This document shows, one piece after another, positions 36,501 to 39,552 of a stretch of 39,552 bases of DNA; the stretch's first letter is position 1; the number at the start of each line of letters is the position of its first letter. Where the stretch lies: assembly GCF_000003605.2 (NCBI RefSeq), contig NW_003116450.1:642756-682307 (forward strand), in the 5' to 3' direction. A program made the position numbers and the translations under genes. The notes beneath the pieces were generated by a model, which saw only the letters and a list, made by a program, of their open reading frames with translations, was not told the DNA's origin and ran no database searches. The stretch is from Saccoglossus kowalevskii. Lineage: Eukaryota > Hemichordata > Enteropneusta > Harrimaniidae.

Positions 36501-36797
36501 TGATTTATCTCTTGGTTTTATTTTTCATATTTAACAGAAGCGACTCCAAGTAATGTTTACTCTGGGACCGGGGAGCGCCATCCACTGTCAAGAAGGGATC
36601 CCGCTTTATGGGCGCAGTGGCAAGCGGCTGCAGGTACTCCAAGCGGTGACCACGCGCACGGATCTTTACAGCCTGGACAACATACTGAAGACATGACTGA
36701 TATCTATAGAATGCTTGGCGATCATCCGCCACAGCCTCCTTACAACAATGTTGATGAATTCGGTGATTTGTCAATGTTCACACCATTTTCTGAATAG
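18488..36797 (+). CDS. ARNT: ARNT (aryl hydrocarbon receptor nuclear translocator / tango) ortholog, 15 exons, 5' end missing
   Basis: Nuclear bHLH-PAS transcription factor; in the family it dimerises with AhR, HIF-alpha, SIM and trachealess proteins and binds E-box-like half sites. Joining 15 GT/AG exons gives one open frame of 716 residues plus stop. In visible-residue numbering: acidic Ser/Thr-rich lead-in 1-19; bHLH about 20-72, starting [13 protein letters not shown], with H22, E26 and R30 at the DNA-contact positions; PAS-A about 90-265, beginning [18 protein letters not shown] about 283-389, containing PTEFISRH and [10 protein letters not shown]; low-complexity linker 391-650; C-terminal tail 651-716 ending PFSE. 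Vertebrate ARNT is about 790 residues, so some 50-70 N-terminal residues are missing. The bHLH reads [20 protein letters not shown], which separates it from BMAL/cycle. The assignment rests on remembered family sequence; splice junctions are predicted, not confirmed by RNA. Introns carry transposons, three minisatellites and a 927-base gap. Confidence 0.96.
18545..19520 (+). other. Intron A-B, first part: nothing recognised
   Basis: Intron sequence after the gtaagt donor of exon A. AT-rich, without repeats or coding signals that I can support, up to the solo LTR. Confidence 0.7.
19521..20407 (+). mobile_element. Solo LTR with 5-bp target-site duplication
   Basis: 887 bp begin TGTCACGAGGT and end with the exact inverted repeat ACCTCGTGACA, giving TG...CA termini. 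The flanks are GGTAC at 19516-19520 and GGTAC again at 20408-20412, a clean 5-bp target duplication. Inside are a TATA-like TATTTAAA near 19799, a GC-richer stretch, and AATAAA at 20161-20166, the promoter and poly(A) arrangement of an LTR in + orientation. No internal retrotransposon genes are present, so this is a solo LTR left by recombination. 5-bp duplications fit Ty3/Gypsy or BEL/Pao; the superfamily is not resolved. The short minus frames inside are incidental. Confidence 0.87.
20413..22291 (+). other. Intron A-B, middle part: nothing recognised
   Basis: AT-rich intron sequence. CACGTG E-boxes occur at about 21077 and 21185, but isolated hexamers carry little weight. The short frame at 21876-22091 is unrecognised. 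Confidence 0.6.
22292..22800 (+). repeat. Degenerate repeat region related to 35478-35577
   Basis: Contains several diverged versions of a block built on AGAT(G/T)...GGC-(G/A)(G/C)C-ATTTTG followed by a TTCAAACT motif. Instances are near 22438-22500, 22592-22671 and 22727-22780. The middle one closely matches 35478-35577 (CAGATTTAAAATG, GACTGGC, CATTTTGTTTTAATGAATGC). This looks like an old dispersed repeat partly arrayed in tandem; the class is unknown. The frames at 22298-22570 and 22567-22764 are by-products. Confidence 0.55.
23238..23420 (-). mobile_element. Possible antisense LTR fragment (TATA box and poly(A) signal)
   Basis: On the minus strand the order is AACCAATCAGCACC, then CTATAAAAGACCTGG (TATAAAA complementing 23314-23320), then AATAAA (complementing 23252-23257) about 60 bases further on. 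CCAAT, TATA and a nearby AATAAA in one compact block are typical of retroviral-type LTRs with a short R region. I could not find matching TG/CA ends or a target duplication, so this may instead be a chance promoter-like patch. It sits just before exon B, in the opposite direction. Confidence 0.35.
23713..23870 (+). CDS. ARNT: ARNT exon B (basic helix-loop-helix)
   Basis: 158 nt between tatgcag and gtacgt, entering in phase 2 and leaving in phase 1. It encodes the whole bHLH: basic region [13 protein letters not shown], helix 1 [12 protein letters not shown], loop [12 protein letters not shown], helix 2 [15 protein letters not shown]. His, Glu and Arg in the HxxxExxxR pattern are the residues that contact E-box bases in this family. 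Near identity to vertebrate and insect ARNT makes this the strongest anchor of the gene model. Confidence 0.97.
24554..24633 (+). CDS. ARNT: ARNT exon C (bHLH to PAS-A linker)
   Basis: 80 nt between tattacag and gtaagt. It enters in phase 1 with two bases completing Gly and leaves in phase 0. The peptide [16 protein letters not shown] followed by [11 protein letters not shown] is the conserved ARNT linker and the start of PAS-A. Confidence 0.96.
24634..25025 (+). other. Intron C-D, nothing notable
   Basis: 392-base AT-rich intron ending in a T-rich tract and tattccag. The open frame from 24978 crosses the acceptor into exon D and is not a separate gene. Confidence 0.7.
25026..25118 (+). CDS. 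ARNT: ARNT exon D (PAS-A, first strands)
   Basis: 93 nt between tattccag and gtattt, phase 0 on both sides. It reads [20 protein letters not shown] then [11 protein letters not shown], the PAS fold start with the SCETGR turn typical of ARNT. The donor gtattt is weak. If it is missed, translation runs 56 codons into the intron to a stop at about 25287, so an intron-retained form would end inside PAS-A. Confidence 0.96.
25866..25983 (+). CDS. ARNT: ARNT exon E (PAS-A middle)
   Basis: 118 nt between gtctag and gtaagg, phase 0 in and phase 1 out. It encodes [28 protein letters not shown] and TTGRILDLK, matching the HPDD helix and linker of PAS-A. It is followed by the 2.8-kb intron that holds the 61-bp and 12-bp arrays and the assembly gap. 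Confidence 0.96.
26250..27410. repeat. 61-bp tandem array, about 19 units
   Basis: Repeats every 61 bases, for example CTACTGAGCATGTTACTGAG at 26312, 26373 and 26434. Each unit contains an internal 12-bp duplication (ACTGAGCATGTT, then ACTGAGCATATT) followed by GGCAATGCATTATGGGAGAG. Variants such as TGGGAGA/TTGGAGA and TTTAAAC/TTCAAAC recur in the same order, showing multi-unit duplications. The array lies in intron E-F of ARNT. Confidence 0.97.
27411..27638. repeat. 12-bp array derived from the 61-bp unit
   Basis: Immediately after the last 61-bp unit the sequence becomes a string of ACTGAGCATGTC/ACTGAGCATGTT, with occasional 6-bp truncated copies (ACTGAGCACTGAGC). It is an expansion of the 12-bp submotif present twice in each 61-bp unit. 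It runs into the assembly gap, so its real length is unknown. The frames here are repeat by-products. Confidence 0.96.
27639..28565. other. Assembly gap (927 N)
   Basis: Undetermined bases between the 12-bp array and ATGTGGGAGAGGGACC, which resembles the GCATTATGGGAGAG part of the 61-bp unit. The gap is therefore probably more of the same array. Predicted frames across it have no meaning. Confidence 0.98.
28808..28837 (+). CDS. ARNT: ARNT exon F, 30-nt microexon in PAS-A
   Basis: Only 30 nt lie between ctatag and gtgagt. With split codons at both ends it reads [11 protein letters not shown], matching TGTVKKEGQQS of vertebrate ARNT. Both introns are phase 1, so the microexon is symmetric and could be skipped in frame, losing ten residues of a PAS-A loop. 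Too short for ORF finding; recognised from the peptide and the phase match to exons E and G. Confidence 0.92.
28949..29146 (+). CDS. ARNT: ARNT exon G (PAS-A, C-terminal strands)
   Basis: 198 nt between tttacag and gtataa, phase 1 on both sides. It encodes [20 protein letters not shown], a variable loop ([20 protein letters not shown]), then [20 protein letters not shown] and PPAAG. RNGLG, KDGE and VVHCTGYIK are diagnostic of ARNT. Intron F-G is only 111 nt. Confidence 0.96.
29147..30012 (+). other. Intron G-H, nothing recognised
   Basis: 866-base AT-rich intron. The frames at 29657-29920 and 29808-30194 are intronic, the second merging into exon H. Confidence 0.65.
30013..30190 (+). CDS. 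ARNT: ARNT exon H (PAS-A end to PAS-B start)
   Basis: 178 nt between ctgcag and gtaagt, phase 1 in and phase 2 out. The inter-domain stretch [16 protein letters not shown] is followed by [19 protein letters not shown] and then [19 protein letters not shown]. The last part opens PAS-B, the domain that pairs with partner PAS-B domains and coiled-coil coactivators in the family. Confidence 0.96.
30333..30439 (+). CDS. ARNT: ARNT exon I (PAS-B middle)
   Basis: 107 nt between ttgacag and gtaacg, phase 2 in and phase 1 out. It encodes [20 protein letters not shown] and [15 protein letters not shown], with [10 protein letters not shown] as a hallmark of ARNT PAS-B. Confidence 0.96.
30440..31422 (+). 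other. Intron I-J, small palindrome and one CTCF-like motif
   Basis: 983-base intron. TTACGGCATGCCGTAA at 30774-30789 is a perfect 16-bp palindrome followed by GTGTTACGG. The minus strand at 31273-31286 reads CCACTAGAGGGTGC, one mismatch from the CTCF core. No genes. Confidence 0.6.
31273..31286 (-). promoter_or_regulatory. CTCF-like motif in intron I-J
   Basis: CCACTAGAGGGTGC on the minus strand matches CCASYAGRKGGCRS at 13 of 14 positions. It has the same orientation as the match at 15114-15127. Suggestive only. Confidence 0.25.
31423..31573 (+). CDS. ARNT: ARNT exon J (PAS-B end, PAC region)
   Basis: 151 nt between tatttcag and gtaagt, phase 1 in and phase 2 out. It reads [36 protein letters not shown] and [15 protein letters not shown], the conserved end of PAS-B. 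Confidence 0.96.
31733..31981 (+). mobile_element. TTAA-bounded MITE, family 1, copy 2
   Basis: Starts TTAATCTTTTGACTACCAG and ends CTGATGTTGAAAATGTTAA, imperfect inverted repeats with TTAA at both ends. The body matches copies 1 and 3 (for example AGCCAACAGACAAAATTTGA). It lies in intron J-K, about 160 bases after exon J. Confidence 0.85.
32556..33012 (+). CDS. ARNT: ARNT exon K (low-complexity transactivation linker)
   Basis: 457 nt between ccatgcag and gtgagt, phase 2 in and phase 0 out. The exon starts at [14 protein letters not shown], where VKN continues the conserved end of PAS-B. It then encodes 150 residues rich in Pro, Ser, Thr, Gln and Ala with repeated short motifs such as YPSSA. 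ARNT proteins diverge here, so this part rests on frame continuity rather than residue identity. The neighbouring frame beginning ATCTTCAAC hits a stop within 12 codons, which supports the chosen acceptor and phase. Confidence 0.92.
33177..33373. mobile_element. Harbinger-like MITE, 197 bp, with 3-bp target duplication
   Basis: Inverted repeats of 32 bases (33177-33208 and 33342-33373) share GGCC, an A-rich tract and CTCTGTTTCTCGTTT, with only a few differences. TAA flanks both sides (33174-33176 and 33374-33376). A TAA duplication with GG-starting repeats is the pattern of the PIF/Harbinger superfamily. Non-autonomous, lying in intron K-L of ARNT; the minus frames across it are incidental. 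Confidence 0.83.
33552..33723 (+). CDS. ARNT: ARNT exon L (Ser/Thr/Pro-rich linker)
   Basis: 172 nt between ctccag and gtaagt, phase 0 in and phase 1 out. It encodes [34 protein letters not shown] and [13 protein letters not shown]. Composition matches exon K and the vertebrate linker, without clear residue-by-residue alignment. The following intron is filled by the 32-bp minisatellite. Confidence 0.9.
33853..35345. repeat. 32-bp minisatellite array, about 46 units, in intron L-M
   Basis: A 32-base unit (ACAAGAATTGGACCCTCTGG then AATAAATCCCAT) repeats across 1.5 kb. Variants include TCAGG/TCTGG and TCCCAT/TCAAAT/TTCCAT. From about 35070 the array changes to dimers alternating AGAAGTATACACTC-GGATTA with AGAATTGGCCCCA-AGGAATA, a 64-bp higher-order unit. 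Because 32 is not a multiple of three, the minus strand stays open in all frames with a 32-residue peptide period. I treat those frames as non-coding. Confidence 0.97.
35478..35577 (+). repeat. Dispersed repeat copy related to 22592-22671
   Basis: Shares CAGATTTAAAATG, GACTGGC and CATTTTGTTTTAATGAATGC with the 22.6-kb copy, then ends in TTCATGTTCAAACTT. An old repeat of unknown class in intron L-M. Confidence 0.6.
35692..35736 (+). CDS. ARNT: ARNT exon M (45 nt), first copy of a duplicated exon
   Basis: 45 nt between tatcttag and gtatca, phase 1 on both sides. It encodes [15 protein letters not shown], rich in His and Pro. Exon N, 449 bases downstream, is a near copy, and the roughly 75 bases of intron before each exon also match, so both come from one tandem duplication. 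The exon can be included or skipped without a frameshift. The donor gtatca is weak. Confidence 0.82.
35880..35975 (-). mobile_element. Probable TACTGTAAA-family fragment between exons M and N
   Basis: The reverse complement begins TACTGTAAATAGTTTATTTT then CACAAGAG, sharing the family terminus TACTGTAAA-(N)-TTTATTTTC with the elements near 9.4 and 17.3 kb. The internal match is weak, so only the terminus is supported. It lies in the intron created by the M/N exon duplication. Confidence 0.45.
36141..36188 (+). CDS. ARNT: ARNT exon N (48 nt), second copy of the duplicated exon
   Basis: 48 nt between tattatag and gtatat, phase 1 on both sides. It encodes [16 protein letters not shown], differing from exon M by three substitutions and one added Gln codon. 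Whether M and N are spliced together, alternately or singly cannot be read from DNA; the phases permit every combination. Confidence 0.84.
36538..36797 (+). CDS. ARNT: ARNT exon O (C-terminal transactivation domain and stop)
   Basis: 260 coding nt from ttaacag to TAG at 36795-36797, entering in phase 1. It encodes [48 protein letters not shown] and [17 protein letters not shown]. The segments MLGD, YNN-x-(D)EF-x-DL-x-MF and the terminal PFSE match the vertebrate ARNT transactivation domain. This is a complete, conserved C-terminus. Confidence 0.96.
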
Positions 36798-38400
36798 CCT
36801 TCAGCAGGAATCTGTTTGTGCTACCCACCCCCCACCCCCCTCTTATTTTTATTTGTGTTATTTGAAATGTTTGTATTGCCCCTCTGTTCTTTGGATTATG
36901 GTTCACCCTAAATTTGTAATTGTGAACTCACAACTCAGCATTTTAAATAAGCCAAAGTAAAAATAATCTCTATCCCCTCTTTACCTAGTTGTATCCCCTC
37001 TAACAAAATAGTTTAGTCCATTTCAAGTTGCTGTTTTATTTTTTTAAGCGTGATTTATTCACTTGGAATTTGTTGAAGCAAAACAAAATGCACAGATACA
37101 TGTATACACAGTTTTATATGTTTCCATATTACGTCTTTATTCTATTTATTTGATGCTGTTAATTTGTATTTCAAATTCGCTCTTAATACATACATATATT
37201 GGTTTAATATGTATAAAATAGCCAAAAGGGAAATAAAAGGTGGTACAAATTTTGAAGTGATCACTTTGTTAGACTGGTAATTGTTCTGTTTGTGAATTTT
37301 TTGTAATGATAGAAAGAATCAAATTTCTATGGTGAAAGGGTAACACCTTGCTTGTGATTGGTTAATACAAGAGCAGCCATTTTGATTTTGATTTGCAATA
37401 TGACATGTAGTTGGATGCTATGAAAGGATGAATGTGATAGGCTGATATGATAAGCTTAGATTTTAATTTATACATTTCTATTAATTACTATATTTGTAAA
37501 AAAAAAAAAGAAGGAATTTTAAATTTTGCCTTTGGCTTTAACTGAAAGCAGCAGAGAGGGGTGAAAATACCATTTTTTGATGAATGCATCAGAAATAGAG
37601 TACATTGTGCACATTTTTTACTGCCTTTTGAAAACTTTCTTTTTGAGTTGCACATTTGCTGTATTAATTTGCAGTTTTTTGCTGTAGTTTTTTTTAGCAA
37701 TACTTTACTCATTTTAATTAATTCTTGCTATAAATTTATGAATTATTAATAATATAAGTTTATCTTTTCATTATATCTAAAAAATATATTTTAAGAAAAA
37801 TTTGAATTTGAAAGCTGTATCTTACTGTAGCGTTTGGCATTTTTTCTTTGAATTTAAAAAAAAAAGTTTTTAAAGGGAAATAATGCTCTGTCTACTTAAT
37901 CATATTATGAAGCTTGATGCGCATATGTATTGCTATTTTTATGAAGAAATTTGAATATTTCTCTGCATATCAGTATTAATGTATTAGGAATATTTGCTTG
38001 TGTAACATTTGTCATGTTGACTATAAACACCAGTGTTGAGTTGTAAGTATACTGTGGAATGTATTCAGGAATTACCCTAAATCTTTTTGATTTGGAGACT
38101 TTGGCCAGAACTTGAACTTGAAGTTAATTTAATGAAAAGGACTTTTTATCGCAAGAAGAAATTAATAATATAATTTCAATGTAAATCTGAAAATGTTGTT
38201 TCAGAATGGTCATTATGTTCTGTGTAAGAGCCCCTGATTTTGAGGTTCTGAAACCCTATATTGTTGAATGACTTGTTTCATACAATTTTATCATTATACT
38301 TATATGATTTTTTTTTTTAATGCTTCTGAATGTCATTTGTGAAAGGAAATTAATATTTTATCATTCATGTTTAATAAATAGTCTTCTGTTTTGTAAAAAA
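36798..38400 (+). other. ARNT 3' UTR with two candidate poly(A) signals
   Basis: AT-rich DNA after the stop with no reading frame of interest. Canonical AATAAA hexamers lie at 37232-37237 and 38373-38378; the second is followed within about 20 bases by a T/G-rich stretch (gtcttctgttttg). Either or both could be used, giving 3' UTRs of roughly 0.45 or 1.6 kb. Which is used is inference; the hexamers themselves are seen. Confidence 0.55.
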
Positions 38401-38881
38401 ATTGTGGAAACCAGAGTGGTGCCAGATGCCATTTTCTGATGAATACATACCTCAAACAAAAAAGGACTGATTTCAAATAATTATTTCAAATGTAAATTGG
38501 TTTTAATATTTTGCATTGGGTGGTGATGTTTGTGTTCTGTGTAATTCATTGTTGTTCCAGTTATTATGATGCCAGTTTTAAACCTATTTGAAAAATGTAT
38601 CTCTAGTTTGTTACTGTCTCCAGTGTTTGCGAGGAAAATGTATCATAAATCATGAAATGTTTGCCAGAAAGAGGAACGTTAAATTTTTACAATTTGGTTA
38701 TTAATTGGCTTTTGCAGTAAGTAAATTTTATGAAAATTACTCTGATTACCGCTCTAAAAGCCCCTGGTAAAATTTTCACTATCACATTTATTTTGAGATT
38801 TTTCTCGATAGCAGTAAATGAAAAGTATGTATGAATATTATCATGTTATGTTCAAGTATAAACATTTATAACAATCATTGT

Positions 38882-39115
38882 TTAACCTTTTTACCATCAG
38901 ACTTTCTCGCCCAAATTTTTTTTTATATTCTTCACTTTTTCTGGAAATAAATCCTAATTTTGGAGCCAACAGACAAAATTTGAGTGAATTTTCAGTTTTT
39001 ACTCAAAATTTTTTACCATTTTTGTCCCAATCATCTGAAGTTAAATGGCAGGCTATAAACGGGACAATTTTGTGAAAATGTGATGAAAAGAGGGAACTGG
39101 TGATGAAAAGGTTAA
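38882..39115 (+). mobile_element. TTAA-bounded MITE, family 1, copy 3 (best preserved)
   Basis: 234 bp from TTAACCTTTTTACCATCAG to CTGGTGATGAAAAGGTTAA, inverted repeats differing at two positions, with TTAA at each end. The body matches copies 1 and 2. It lies downstream of the likely ARNT poly(A) signals. The frame 38878-39075 is incidental. Confidence 0.88.
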
Positions 39116-39552
39116 CGCAATTAGAAATGACTGACATTTATCATGTTGACTTCTGCATCGAGTAAAATTTCCAAAAGTATAGTGAAGTTATTGTGCTTGC
39201 ACCGATAAATTCACTTAGTCATATTTTGCGTCCAAGTGAATTCATAGCTTGGGCTCAATAACTCACCCAATTCAAGTTTTACCTGAGCTAAAAAAGATTT
39301 GATACTGTCCAAAGAAAGTTTGGCTCTCTAACTAAAATGACTAAGAATCATATGTTGATAAAATTTTCATATAAATTACATAGATTTAGATATATTTTCA
39401 TTGAACTTGCGAATATGTAATGTACTTTTGTTGACAAGAATCGTATATATCTGACAAAAGTGCACCTATCTTTGGGGAACATCTGCATAACATTAGGTAC
39501 ACCTGGCCTTGCATGGCTTTTCAGTTGCAATCAAGTAGCTGATAAAGTATGT
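39116..39552 (+). other. Downstream flank, nothing recognised
   Basis: AT-rich sequence to the end of the window. The minus frame 39348-39530 is short and unrecognised. Confidence 0.6.

Overview
The window is animal nuclear DNA carrying most of one protein-coding gene on the + strand, an ortholog of the aryl hydrocarbon receptor nuclear translocator (ARNT; tango/HIF-1beta), a bHLH-PAS transcription factor. I could trace 15 coding exons from 18488 to 36797. All have GT/AG introns and consistent phases, and together they give 716 residues ending in a stop. The first coding exon(s), roughly 50-70 residues by comparison with vertebrate ARNT, are either upstream of the window or hidden in the first 18.5 kb. 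The organism is a bilaterian animal with AT-rich DNA, introns of 0.1-5 kb and many small transposons. The mix of short inverted-repeat elements, the SINE type and the minisatellites fits a marine invertebrate (lophotrochozoan such as a mollusc, or possibly an ambulacrarian). The sequence alone does not settle the species.

Layout. 1-18487: upstream or 5' intronic DNA with no gene I can support. It holds a 28-bp perfect palindrome (761-788), a 20-bp minisatellite (2438-3410), a SINE-like retroposon (8883-9190) and several non-autonomous inverted-repeat elements, three of them with TTAA at one or both ends. 18488-36797: ARNT exons A-O. The 5.2-kb intron A-B contains a well-formed solo LTR (19521-20407) with inverted TG/CA termini and a 5-bp target duplication. 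Intron E-F holds a 61-bp tandem array that passes into a 12-bp array and then a 927-base assembly gap. Intron K-L holds a Harbinger-like MITE (33177-33373). Intron L-M is almost filled by a 32-bp minisatellite. Exons M and N are a tandem duplication of one small symmetric exon. 36798 onward: 3' UTR and flank with two possible poly(A) signals and a further TTAA-bounded MITE.

How it works. ARNT is the shared dimer partner of the class I bHLH-PAS proteins (AhR, HIF-alpha, SIM, trachealess). The visible protein keeps the basic DNA-contact residues, both PAS domains, a low-complexity Q/P/S/T-rich linker and a C-terminal acidic/aromatic tail like the vertebrate transactivation domain. No bacterial or viral genes, RNA genes or CRISPR arrays were seen, and I found no new multi-gene system. 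The points most worth following are the duplicated exon pair, skippable in-frame exons (including the one just before the bHLH), and the number of distinct transposon families and minisatellites within one gene.
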